A stretch of 64,000 nt of DNA from Mycobacterium lehmannii (GTDB lineage: Bacteria; Actinomycetota; Actinomycetes; Mycobacteriales; Mycobacteriaceae), in NCBI RefSeq assembly GCF_002245535.1, contig NZ_NKCN01000002.1, forward strand, positions 1 to 64,000, read 5' to 3'. The position numbers and the translations under genes are program-made. Positions 46,549-55,902 of the stretch are shown one piece after another. Under the pieces are notes generated by a model. It was given only the letters and a program-made list of their open reading frames with translations, did not search any database and had not been told where the DNA came from. Each line of letters opens with the position of its first letter. Within the stretch, counting starts at the first letter, position 1.

Positions 46549-46580
46549 GAGTGCTAGCACTCTCGTGTATAGAGTGCTAG
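46549..46580 (+). promoter_or_regulatory. CIRCE element (HrcA operator) upstream of groES
   Basis: CTAGCACTC (46554-46562), nine bases, and GAGTGCTAG (46572-46580) form a CIRCE. An extra half site upstream makes GAGTGCTAGCACTC (46549-46562) a perfect 14-base palindrome on its own, so three half sites are present. HrcA repression of groESL at normal temperature is expected from the family. Confidence 0.9.
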
Positions 46581-46709
46581 GTGGCACGCGACCAATCCCT
46601 GCGCCGGCACCCGCGACGACGGTGCGTGGGCACGGACGCATGCCGAACACCTGGTAACTGAGAGATCCGGATACCCGGATCGACACCCGAACTAGTGGAG
46701 GGCTCCATC

Positions 46710-47012
46710 GTGGCGAGCGTGAACATCAAGCCACTCGAGGACAAGATCCTCGTTCAGGCCAACGAGGCCGAGACCACGACCGCATCCGGTCTGGTCATTC
46801 CCGACACCGCCAAGGAAAAGCCGCAGGAAGGCACCGTCGTCGCAGTTGGCCCCGGCCGCTGGGACGAGGACGGCGAGAAGCGCATCCCGCTGGACGTCTC
46901 CGAGGGCGACACCGTCATCTACAGCAAGTACGGCGGCACCGAGATCAAGTACAACGGCGAGGAGTACCTGATCCTCTCGGCACGCGACGTGCTGGCCGTC
47001 GTCAACAAGTAA
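46710..47012 (+). CDS. groES: Co-chaperonin GroES
   Basis: A 100-residue lid of the chaperonin, from the GTG at 46710 ([16 protein letters not shown]). GTGGAGGG just before it serves as Shine-Dalgarno, so the in-frame GTG at 46695 is not used. The mobile loop is [14 protein letters not shown]. The tail DVLAVVNK is standard. It is under the CIRCE operator and followed by groEL1 after 93 bp containing a strong hairpin. Confidence 0.96.
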   Translation: MASVNIKPLEDKILVQANEAETTTASGLVIPDTAKEKPQEGTVVAVGPGRWDEDGEKRIPLDVSEGDTVIYSKYGGTEIKYNGEEYLILSARDVLAVVNK

Positions 47013-47023
47013 GCACCCGTGTT

Positions 47024-47065
47024 CCGCCCCGGGAATCCCCGTCTCACGGGTGATTTCCGGGGCGG
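47024..47065 (+). promoter_or_regulatory. Hairpin in the groES-groEL1 gap
   Basis: CCGCCCCGG (47024-47032) pairs with CCGGGGCGG (47057-47065), extended by GAATC with GATTT. No T run follows. It could protect or process the groES mRNA and give different groES and groEL1 levels. Confidence 0.55.
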
Positions 47066-47078
47066 CATGCGTCTATAG

Positions 47079-48731
<1,653 letters not shown>

Positions 48732-48742
48732 GCAGTAATACG

Positions 48743-48780
48743 AAACACCCCCGGTCACCAGGCCGGGGGTGTTTTGTTTT
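48743..48780 (+). terminator. Rho-independent terminator after groEL1
   Basis: AACACCCCCGG (about 48744-48754) pairs with CCGGGGGTGTT (48763-48773) around TCACCAGG, followed by TTGTTTT. It ends three bases before the adenylate cyclase ATG at 48784. Confidence 0.88.
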
Positions 48781-48783
48781 GCC

Positions 48784-50304
48784 ATGGACCGCATTTTTCA
48801 GTGGGCATGGGATCGGTACGGGCCGCGGTATTGGTGGGCCTTCTTGACGATCAGCTTCACGGTGTTGCTGCCGACCAACCTCGTTTTATCGTTCTGCATC
48901 GTTTCGTTGGAAGGCAGCGATAAACACGTCGAGGCGGCAATCGTGACGGTGATGGCGGTGCTGGCACTCGTATACGTATGGGTACTTCCCGGGGTTGGAC
49001 ATATTCGGCTCATGGAACGGTGGGCAGCTGGCAAAACAACCGAGCGCGCAGAGGTTTTGCGAGCCACCTACACCTGGGGCCGAGAAGCAGTCGCCCGTGC
49101 AGTAGTTAGCGGTGCGCTTATAGTCGCCCTCCTCGCGGCTTTTGTCGGTGTGATCGCGGGGGCTGACGGGTCGAGGCTCGTCCAGTATTCGATTCTGGGG
49201 GCCACAATCGGTATCGCGATCGCACTGATTGGGGTGCACAGTTTCGCTGAAGCTGCGATGAGACCGGCAAGACTTCACCTCGCCGGCGCAAGCGAGATTG
49301 GGGATGCCCTGCCGAGGACCCGTCCGAGTTTCGCCGCGTGGTCGAGCATCTCGATGATTGCTGCTATGTTCGCGTTCACCGTGGGCGGTGCGTTGGTGTC
49401 AGCCGCTGTCGATCACGTTCAGGAGGCGCCGGTTCTCGCCTTCCTCATCGCGGGTGCATTCACGCTCTTGTCTGCAGCGCCCGCCACTGTCGGCGCTGTC
49501 TTTGTCCCCTCCCTCCGTCCCATTCGTGACCTCGCCGAGGGAACAAAACGTGTTGCCGCCGGTGACTACGGCCAGCGCCTTCCCGTGGTACAGGACGATG
49601 ATCTCGGTGCATTGGCGGCGTCGTTCAATCGGATGCAGGCGGGTTTGGCCGAGCGGCAACGACTTCAGTCTGCTTTCGGTACCTACGTCGATCCGTCGCT
49701 GGCGGCGCGGTTGCTCGAGCAGGGTGACGATGTGTTCACCGGTGAGCGGCGCGAGGTGACGGTGATGTTCGTCGACATCCGCGACTTCACACCATTCGCT
49801 GAGGCGAGTCCCGCAGAGGACATCGTCGCCCGACTCAATGCGCTGTTCGAGATCGTGGTACCCGCGGTGGTCGACGCCGGTGGGCACGTGAACAAGTTCC
49901 TTGGCGACGGCGCACTGGCAGTGTTCGGCGCTCCGAACGATCTCGCGAATCATGCTGACGCCGCGGTGACCGCGGCTGTGTTGATTCACCGTCTGGTCAC
50001 CGACCGATTCGCGGGCGATCTGCGCATCGGTATCGGGATCAATACCGGAGTGGTGATCGCCGGGACCATTGGCGGGGGCAGCAAACTGGAGTTCACCCTG
50101 ATCGGCGACACTGTCAACGTCGCGGCCCGCGTCGAACAGCTCACGAAGACCACCGGCGATCCGATACTTCTCACCAGCCAGACCGTCGACGGCCTAGATC
50201 GTCGACCTTTTGGGCTCCTCGACCGCGGCGCACACGCGTTGAAAGGGAAGTCCGCCAGGACGCAGGTATTCGGGCTCGACTCAACCATGAATCGTCTCGG
50301 TTGA
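48784..50304 (+). CDS. Membrane class III adenylate cyclase with HAMP domain
   Basis: A 506-residue protein with six predicted membrane helices (about 15-250), a HAMP domain (PSLRPIRDLAEGTKRVAAGDYGQRLP to NRMQAGLAERQ) and a C-terminal cyclase domain. Metal Asp residues are in VDIRDFT and FLGDGALAVFG, the purine-binding Lys is in VNKFLGD, and IGDTVNVAARVEQ carries the Asp plus the transition-state Asn/Arg. All catalytic residues are present, so it should make cAMP. The ATG at 48784 follows the groEL1 terminator by three bases, with no Shine-Dalgarno. The membrane half uses more A/T-ending codons than the neighbours. Confidence 0.9.
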   Translation: MDRIFQWAWDRYGPRYWWAFLTISFTVLLPTNLVLSFCIVSLEGSDKHVEAAIVTVMAVLALVYVWVLPGVGHIRLMERWAAGKTTERAEVLRATYTWGREAVARAVVSGALIVALLAAFVGVIAGADGSRLVQYSILGATIGIAIALIGVHSFAEAAMRPARLHLAGASEIGDALPRTRPSFAAWSSISMIAAMFAFTVGGALVSAAVDHVQEAPVLAFLIAGAFTLLSAAPATVGAVFVPSLRPIRDLAEGTKRVAAGDYGQRLPVVQDDDLGALAASFNRMQAGLAERQRLQSAFGTYVDPSLAARLLEQGDDVFTGERREVTVMFVDIRDFTPFAEASPAEDIVARLNALFEIVVPAVVDAGGHVNKFLGDGALAVFGAPNDLANHADAAVTAAVLIHRLVTDRFAGDLRIGIGINTGVVIAGTIGGGSKLEFTLIGDTVNVAARVEQLTKTTGDPILLTSQTVDGLDRRPFGLLDRGAHALKGKSARTQVFGLDSTMNRLG

Positions 50305-50498
50305 GGTGGCTCACATCTAGCACCGGTAGAGACATGTTTCAAGTCGTCGAGCGTGCGGCCACTGCGACAAATTCGTTGATTCTTCGCAACCAATGCATGC
50401 TCGACGTTGGGTCGGGCGTCGAAGGGAAAGGCGGCGCGCCTGCCGTTGCCGGTCCAGCCGTTTCCTTAGAATTTTTCTCCACCGGCGAGAGGATCAAC

Positions 50499-51911
50499 GT
50501 GGGCAACACTGCTATCCGGCGATCCCCGCGACTGGGACTGCTGGTAGCCATCGCGGCGGCCAGTGTCGGTGTCATCTACGGCTACGACCTTTCCAACATC
50601 GCCGGTGCGCTTCTGTTCATCACCGACGAGTTCGGCTTGACCACTCGGCAGCAGGAATTGGTAACCACGGCGATAGTCATCGGCCAGATCGCCGGGGCGG
50701 TCGGCGGCGGGATGCTCGCCAACGCGATCGGGCGCAAGAAGTCGATGGTGCTCGTCGCCGTCGCGTACGCGGCCTTCGCGCTTCTCAGCGCGTTGTCGGT
50801 GTCGGTGCCCATGCTGCTGCTGTCGCGTTTTCTGCTTGGCCTCACCATCGGTGTGTCGGTGGTGGTCGTGCCGGTGTTCGTCGCCGAGTCAGCACCGGCG
50901 AAGGTCCGCGGTTCGCTGTTGGTCGCCTACCAGGTGGCCACGGTCGTCGGCATCATCATCGGTTACCTGGTCGCGTACTTCCTGGCCAGCTCGGGCAGTT
51001 GGCGGTGGATGCTCGGCCTGGCCGCGATACCGGCAGTGCTCGTGACGTTGCTACTGCTGTGGATGCCGGACACTGCGCGGTGGTACATGCTCAAGGGCCG
51101 GGTCGAGGAGGCCCGGCAAACCTTGCGCCGGGTCGAGCCGAGCGCCGACGTCGAGGCCGAACTCGCCGAAATCAGGCGCGCGCTCAAGGAGGAAACCGGC
51201 GGCGCGGTGCGCGAGATGCTCCGGCGGCCCTACCTTCGCGCCACGGTTTTCGTCGTGGTGCTCGGTTTCTTCATCCAGATCACCGGCATCAACGCGATCG
51301 TCTACTACAGCCCGAGACTGTTCGAGGCCATGGGCTTCGAAGGGTACTTCGCGCTGCTGATACTTCCAGCGCTGATCCAGGTCGCCGCCCTAGTAGCGGT
51401 GTTCGTCTCGCTCATGCTGGTCGACCGGGTAGGTCGACGACCGATACTGCTGGGCGGCATCGCGATGATGGTCGCCGCTAACGCCATGCTGATCGGCGTT
51501 TTTGTTGCGGGCACGGAGTTCGGTGGTGCGCTCACCGCGGTCGGGTTCCTCGGCGTGCTGTTGTTCACGATCGGGTTCACCTTCGGCTTCGGCGCGTTGG
51601 TCTGGGTATACGCCGGTGAAAGCTTTCCTACCCGGCTCCGGTCGACGGGTTCGAGTGCGATGCTCACCTCCGATTTAGTGGCCAATGCCATCATCGCCGC
51701 CTTCTTCCTGACGATGCTCAATTCGCTGGGTGGTGGCGGAACGTTTGCGCTGTTCGGCGTTTTCGCGCTGGCAGCCCTCGTGTTCGTCTATCGATTCGCG
51801 CCGGAAACCAAGGGGCGCCCGCTCGAGGAGATCCGGCATTTCTGGGAGAACGGCGGGCGCTGGCCCGATGAAGCCGGCGAGGCGCCCGAGGATGCCGGCA
51901 TGTTGAAGTGA
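50499..51911 (+). CDS. MFS sugar transporter (SP family)
   Basis: A 470-residue, twelve-helix transporter. The GTG at 50499 is preferred because GAGAGG lies seven bases upstream and the first helix (LGLLVAIAAASVGVIYGYDLSNIAGALLF) follows; the open frame reaches back to 50301. Sugar porter signatures are GRKKSMVL, RFLLGLTIGVSVVVVPVFVAESAPAKVRG, QITGINAIVYYSP and the closing PETKGRPLEEI. Its stop overlaps nagA by four bases, so the substrate may be an amino sugar such as GlcNAc (inference from the pairing). Confidence 0.88.
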   Translation: MGNTAIRRSPRLGLLVAIAAASVGVIYGYDLSNIAGALLFITDEFGLTTRQQELVTTAIVIGQIAGAVGGGMLANAIGRKKSMVLVAVAYAAFALLSALSVSVPMLLLSRFLLGLTIGVSVVVVPVFVAESAPAKVRGSLLVAYQVATVVGIIIGYLVAYFLASSGSWRWMLGLAAIPAVLVTLLLLWMPDTARWYMLKGRVEEARQTLRRVEPSADVEAELAEIRRALKEETGGAVREMLRRPYLRATVFVVVLGFFIQITGINAIVYYSPRLFEAMGFEGYFALLILPALIQVAALVAVFVSLMLVDRVGRRPILLGGIAMMVAANAMLIGVFVAGTEFGGALTAVGFLGVLLFTIGFTFGFGALVWVYAGESFPTRLRSTGSSAMLTSDLVANAIIAAFFLTMLNSLGGGGTFALFGVFALAALVFVYRFAPETKGRPLEEIRHFWENGGRWPDEAGEAPEDAGMLK

Positions 51912-53050
51912 CGCTCATCGCCGCGGGGACCATGGTCTTGGAAGACCGGGTCTGCAAACCGGGTTGGTTGGCTACAGCAGCCGGTCGAATCATCGATTGC
52001 GCACCGGGCCCGGCGCCTCGACCGCCCGACCACGACTTCCCGGATCACGTCGTGGTGCCCGGGTTCGTCGACATGCACGTGCACGGCGGCGGCGGTGCGT
52101 CCTACACCGACGGCGTCAGCTCAGAGATCGAACAGGCCGCCGAGTTCCACCTGCGCCACGGCACCACCACGACGGTGGCCAGCCTGGTTACCGCCTCACC
52201 CGACGACCTTCTGCGCCAAGTGCGGGTGCTCACCGAGGTGACTCGACAGAAAACCGTCGCGGGCGTGCACCTGGAAGGCCCCTGGCTCAGCGCGGTGCGA
52301 TGCGGTGCCCACGACTCGACTCTGATGCGCAACCCCGACCCCGCCGAGATCGATGCTCTGCTTGACGCCGCAGACGGCACTATCCGGATGGTCACGCTGG
52401 CGCCGGAACTGCCGGGCAGTTTGGACGCCATTACCCGCATCGCGGACGCCGGTGTGGTCGTCGCCGTCGGCCATACAGACGCCAGTTACGACGACGCCAA
52501 GCGTGCGATCCAATCGGGCGCGACCGTCGGCACCCATGTGTTCAACGCGATGCGGCCGCTTCACCATCGCGACCCGGGGCCGGCGTTGGCGCTGTTAGAA
52601 GACCCGCGAATCACTCTCGAGCTCATCGCCGACGGCGTACATCTCCATCCCGCGCTCGTGCGGCAGATCATCGAGGCGGCCGGGCCTCGACGGGTCGCGT
52701 TGATCACCGACGCGATGGCGGCGGCCGGACTGCCGGACGGCTCGTTTCGGATCGGCGCAGTCGAGGTGGAGGTCACCGAGCGCGTCGCCCGCGTGCGCGG
52801 GAGGCCGACCATCGCCGGCAGCACGGCGACCATGGATCAGCTTTTCCGGACCGTGGTCGGCCAACTCGGCGGCTCCGACGAGGCGCTGGCCAACGCGGTG
52901 CGGATGACGGCGACCACCCCCGCCAGTGCGTTGAAGCTCGACCATGTCGGCAGCCTACGCGCCGGCAGAGACGCCAATTGTGTTGTGCTGGACAACAATC
53001 TAGGTGTTCATACAGTGATGCGCGACGGTTCGTGGCTGCCCCGCCGCTAA
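51908..53050 (+). CDS. nagA: N-acetylglucosamine-6-phosphate deacetylase
   Basis: A 380-residue amidohydrolase from a GTG at 51908 (GTGA overlap with the transporter). Metal and substrate blocks: DMHVHGGGG, GVHLEGPWL, AVGHTDASYDDA, THVFNAMRPLHHRDPG, LIADGVHLHP and ALITDAMAAAGL. It yields glucosamine-6-phosphate, which enters glycolysis through NagB or cell-wall synthesis through GlmM. HLEGPW replaces the usual HLEGPF. No nagB or nagE is visible here, and how unphosphorylated sugar from an MFS porter would be phosphorylated is not shown by this window. Confidence 0.9.
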   Translation: MTLIAAGTMVLEDRVCKPGWLATAAGRIIDCAPGPAPRPPDHDFPDHVVVPGFVDMHVHGGGGASYTDGVSSEIEQAAEFHLRHGTTTTVASLVTASPDDLLRQVRVLTEVTRQKTVAGVHLEGPWLSAVRCGAHDSTLMRNPDPAEIDALLDAADGTIRMVTLAPELPGSLDAITRIADAGVVVAVGHTDASYDDAKRAIQSGATVGTHVFNAMRPLHHRDPGPALALLEDPRITLELIADGVHLHPALVRQIIEAAGPRRVALITDAMAAAGLPDGSFRIGAVEVEVTERVARVRGRPTIAGSTATMDQLFRTVVGQLGGSDEALANAVRMTATTPASALKLDHVGSLRAGRDANCVVLDNNLGVHTVMRDGSWLPRR

Positions 53051-53078
53051 CAACGCGCGGATTCGAGCAGCATCGAAT

Positions 53079-53107
53079 TTGGCCCACCTTCGCCCTCCGT
53101 ATATCCT
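53079..53107 (+). promoter_or_regulatory. Promoter candidate for the aromatic leader and DAHP synthase
   Basis: TTGGCC (53079-53084) and TATCCT (53102-53107) are separated by 17 bp. Start of transcription would fall at about 53113-53115, exactly at the GTG of the leader ORF, so the leader message would be leaderless. Confidence 0.5.
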
Positions 53108-53114
53108 GGTCGGC

Positions 53115-53189
53115 GTGAACATCGTGACGCGCGCCGGCTATTGGCGCTTTATCGAGGCTCCGGGCGGAGCCGATAGAGCGCAGCGCTAA
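53115..53189 (+). CDS. Putative aromatic amino acid leader peptide (24 residues)
   Basis: GTG at 53115 to TAA at 53187-53189 encodes MNIVTRAGYWRFIEAPGGAD then RAQR. Codons TAT, TGG, CGC, TTT at 53139-53150 give Tyr-Trp-Arg-Phe in a row, which is what a ribosome-stalling sensor of aromatic amino acids needs. The next gene, 113 bases downstream, is DAHP synthase, the entry enzyme to those amino acids. A promoter fits immediately upstream and several RNA stems lie downstream. The peptide itself probably has no other function. Confidence 0.6.
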   Translation: MNIVTRAGYWRFIEAPGGADRAQR

Positions 53190-53269
53190 GCGACGCATCC
53201 ACCCGGAGCCCAGGCAGTGACCACCAGGTCGCTGCCTTTCGTCATTCAAGGGCCCTGGGCTTTCACCGG
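53156..53269 (+). promoter_or_regulatory. Attenuator-like RNA structures before DAHP synthase
   Basis: GGCTCCGGG (53156-53164), six bases after the Phe codon, can pair locally with GGAGCC (53166-53171) or over nine bases with CCCGGAGCC (53202-53210). A ten-base stem with ACCA loop (53213-53222 with 53227-53236) is followed by TTTCGTCATT. AGCCCAGG (53207-53214) can pair with CCTGGGCT (53254-53261). These overlap, so they are mutually exclusive in part, as in transcription attenuators. Which stem terminates is not settled by eye. Confidence 0.5.
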
Positions 53270-53302
53270 GCGCCCACAATCTCTCCAGAAAGGCACCCGA
53301 AC

Positions 53303-54358
53303 ATGAATCTGGCGCAGACCGCCACCCCGCCCGCCACCTCGGACCGGCGGGTCCGCGGTTTCAGCGAGATCCCCAGCCCGCACGAGGTGCTCACCGAGTT
53401 CCCGTTGGGAGCCCGGCGCGCCGAGCGGGTGGTGCGCGACCGGGAGGAGATCGCCGACATCCTCGCTGGCCGCGACGACCGGCTGCTCGTCGTCGTGGGC
53501 CCGTGCTCGGTGCACGACCCGTCGGCGGCACTCGACTACGCCAGCCGGCTGGCCAAGGTGGCCGACAAGCTCAGCGACCGCCTCAAGGTCGTGATGCGGG
53601 TGTACTTCGAGAAGCCGCGCACCACGATCGGCTGGAAGGGCCTGATCAACGATCCCGGCATGGACGGCACCTTCGACGTCGCCCGCGGTCTGCGCATCGC
53701 CCGTCACCTGCTGCTCGACATCGTCGACATCGGCCTGCCGGTCGGGTGTGAGTTCCTCGAGCCGACCAGTCCGCAGTACATCGCCGACGCCGTCGCGTGG
53801 GGTGCGATCGGCGCCAGGACCACCGAATCCCAGGTGCACCGACAACTGGCATCCGGGTTGTCGATGCCCGTCGGCTTCAAGAACGGCACCGACGGCAACA
53901 TCCAGGTCGCCGTCGACGGGGTCAAGGCCGCCGCCGCACCGCACGTCTTCTTCGGCATGGACGATCTCGGGCGCGGTGCGTTGGTCAATACGGCGGGCAA
54001 CGAGGACTGCCACGTCATCCTGCGGGGCGGCACCAATGGGCCGAACTGCGACGCCGAAGCCATCCGGACGACCGCGGCCAAGCTGACCGCGGCCGGGTTG
54101 CCCGGCCGCGTCGTAATCGACTGCAGCCACGCCAATTCCGGAAAAGATCACGTCCGCCAGGCCCAAGTCGCCGCGGACGTCGCGCAGCTGGTGCGCGGCG
54201 GCTTACCGGTCAGCGGGGTGATGCTCGAGAGTTTCCTCGTCGCCGGTGCACAGGCCCCCGAAGCCCGTCCCCTGACCTACGGGCAGTCGGTGACCGACAA
54301 GTGCATGGACTGGGCGACAACCGATTCGGTGCTCCACACGCTTGCTGACCGCGGGTAG
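53303..54358 (+). CDS. 3-deoxy-7-phosphoheptulonate synthase, class I
   Basis: A 351-residue enzyme condensing phosphoenolpyruvate and erythrose-4-phosphate in the shikimate pathway. The class I (AroF/AroG/AroH, I-alpha) sequence is clear: VVVGPCSVHDPSAALDYA, MRVYFEKPRTTIGWKGLINDP, GCEFLEP, SGLSMPVGFKNGTDG and IDCSHANSGKDH. Mycobacteria usually rely on a class II enzyme (AroG, Rv2178c), so this is probably an additional isozyme. AGAAAGG lies before the ATG. The N-terminal extension in this subclass is the feedback-sensor region. Control by the upstream leader peptide is inferred. Confidence 0.93.
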   Translation: MNLAQTATPPATSDRRVRGFSEIPSPHEVLTEFPLGARRAERVVRDREEIADILAGRDDRLLVVVGPCSVHDPSAALDYASRLAKVADKLSDRLKVVMRVYFEKPRTTIGWKGLINDPGMDGTFDVARGLRIARHLLLDIVDIGLPVGCEFLEPTSPQYIADAVAWGAIGARTTESQVHRQLASGLSMPVGFKNGTDGNIQVAVDGVKAAAAPHVFFGMDDLGRGALVNTAGNEDCHVILRGGTNGPNCDAEAIRTTAAKLTAAGLPGRVVIDCSHANSGKDHVRQAQVAADVAQLVRGGLPVSGVMLESFLVAGAQAPEARPLTYGQSVTDKCMDWATTDSVLHTLADRG

Positions 54359-54371
54359 GCGCCCGCACCCG

Positions 54372-54662
54372 TCAAGAGGCGCGCCGGATACCGCGCTTCA
54401 GCAACAGTTCGCGCTCCGACTCGGACAACCCGCCCCAGATGCCGTAGGGCTCACCGACGGCGAGGGCGTGTGCGCGGCACTGAGCGATCACCGGGCACTT
54501 ACGGCACATCTCTTTGGCGCGCATCTCGCGTTGCGTGCGGGCGCGGCCGCGCTCCCCGTCGGGATGAAAGAACATGGAGGAATCTTCGCCTCGACAGAGC
54601 CCGGCCATCTGCCAGTCCCAAATGTCAGCATTGGGTCCGGGCAGTTGCTGCGGTTGTGGCAT
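54372..54662 (-). CDS. whiB3: Redox-responsive transcription factor WhiB3
   Basis: A 96-residue protein starting MPQPQQLPGPNADIWDWQ. Cys23, Cys53, Cys56 and Cys62 are the four [4Fe-4S] ligands (CxxC is CRKC). GIWGGLSESERELLL is the Wbl turn and helix that contacts sigma-A, and the basic end KRGIRR binds DNA. In M. tuberculosis WhiB3 controls lipid metabolism and redox balance. GAGGGG precedes the ATG at 54662. It is slightly shorter than the M. tuberculosis form at the C terminus. It converges on the DAHP synthase with a 13-bp gap. Confidence 0.95.
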   Translation of the reverse strand: MPQPQQLPGPNADIWDWQMAGLCRGEDSSMFFHPDGERGRARTQREMRAKEMCRKCPVIAQCRAHALAVGEPYGIWGGLSESERELLLKRGIRRAS

Positions 54663-54760
54663 TGGAAACCCCTCTCTGCACATCCATTTCGGAAACGAAC
54701 GGATGAGTGAGTTCAAAACCGATTCGAGCTCAAGTCGCCGATGACCACTCGTGGAGACAA

Positions 54761-54788
54761 AGTATGGGCGCTCACGAAATCTCGTCAA
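54761..54788 (-). promoter_or_regulatory. Candidate whiB3 promoter in a 369-bp intergenic region
   Basis: On the minus strand TTGACG (54783-54788) and CATACT (54761-54766) are spaced by 16 bp, giving whiB3 a leader of about 90 nt. The rest of the gene-free region 54663-55031 is AT-richer than its surroundings and shows no ORF with a convincing start; it may hold further regulatory sites. Confidence 0.5.
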
Positions 54789-55031
54789 TAGCTTGCACAT
54801 GTGCTTATTGACATAAGCGCAGGCCGAGAATTTACGTCACGTTCATCATTGCGACGCACAGACAACGAGAACGGTGCTAAACGGACCGATCGCGGTGGAC
54901 CGCGGGACCCATTTTTCCAGTTCGCCTCAATTACCCGTTCGCGGGCAAACTCCGCCCGCTTACACGGAAGTAACATCGCGAGTACCAATTGTTAACCAGC
55001 GCGTCGCCGCAATTGATACGGTCGCGACTCG

Positions 55032-55814
55032 ATGTCCGCAGAGACCGTTCTGGCCGCAGCTGCATTCGGCGACGATCCCGGCCGCTGGCCGTTGCCCGCC
55101 GGCGCCACCGCGCGCGAGCTGTGGCTGCGCGCCGTCGCGGCGGGCGGACAGGGCCGCTATGCCAGCGCGCGTGTCGAACTGGCCAAGCTCTTCTTGGCCG
55201 CAGGACCCGAACGATCATTGGCTCACAGCACTGAGGCGTCGTTCCTGCGTCAGCTCGGCTGGCACGCTCGGGCGCGGCGATGGGATGGTCGGGCGATGGC
55301 GCTTGCCGGATCGGATACCGAGGCGGCTGCCGATGCCTTGATCGGTCTGGCCGCCGACGCGCTGGGAGTCGGCCGGTTCGAGGCGTCGGCGCGCGCGCTG
55401 GCCCGTTCCGCCGACCTGATGTCTGATCCGGCGCCGCCGAGACTGCGGGTTCGGCTGGGGTGGGTGTCGGCCGAATTGGCCATGGCGCAGGGCCGCGGCC
55501 GGGCGGCCGTGGGTCACGCCGAACGCGCCGTCGACGACGCCGCTGCCTTCGGCTCGGTGCGCCACGAGGTGAAGTCCTCGGTCGTGCTCGCCGCCGCTTG
55601 GTGCAGCGCGGGTGACCTGGCCGCCGCCCGGTCGGTGGCCGACGCGGCGCTCGACGAAACGCAGCGCTTCGGAATGGTTCCGCTGCAATGGGCGTTGGCC
55701 TGCTTGCTGGCCGACATCGGCAGCGGCGCGCATCCGGCACTCGACATGGTGGCGATCCGCGACCGGTGTGCCGATACAGTGCGTCGGCGGGGCGGCGTGT
55801 GGTCGGTGCGGTAA
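55032..55814 (+). CDS. TPR-like helical protein of unknown function (Rv3415c-like)
   Basis: A 260-residue, alanine-rich all-helical protein (MSAETVLAAAAFGDDPGRWP). Repeated units of about 35-40 residues (ARVELAKLFLAAGPERSLAHS, AADALIGLAADALGVGRFEASARALARSADL, AGDLAAARSVADAALDETQRFGM) resemble tetratricopeptide repeats, so a protein-binding role is likely. No catalytic motif. Gene order between whiB3 and sigD matches the M. tuberculosis locus. Its stop lies 88 bp before sigD. Confidence 0.75.
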   Translation: MSAETVLAAAAFGDDPGRWPLPAGATARELWLRAVAAGGQGRYASARVELAKLFLAAGPERSLAHSTEASFLRQLGWHARARRWDGRAMALAGSDTEAAADALIGLAADALGVGRFEASARALARSADLMSDPAPPRLRVRLGWVSAELAMAQGRGRAAVGHAERAVDDAAAFGSVRHEVKSSVVLAAAWCSAGDLAAARSVADAALDETQRFGMVPLQWALACLLADIGSGAHPALDMVAIRDRCADTVRRRGGVWSVR

Positions 55815-55902
55815 CCGGGTCCACACGGAAGTGAAAGTTATTGTTTAGCTGACCGGCCTACCGGATCCGGTCCTGTTCGTAACGTTGGAGAGATCGCCCA
55901 CG

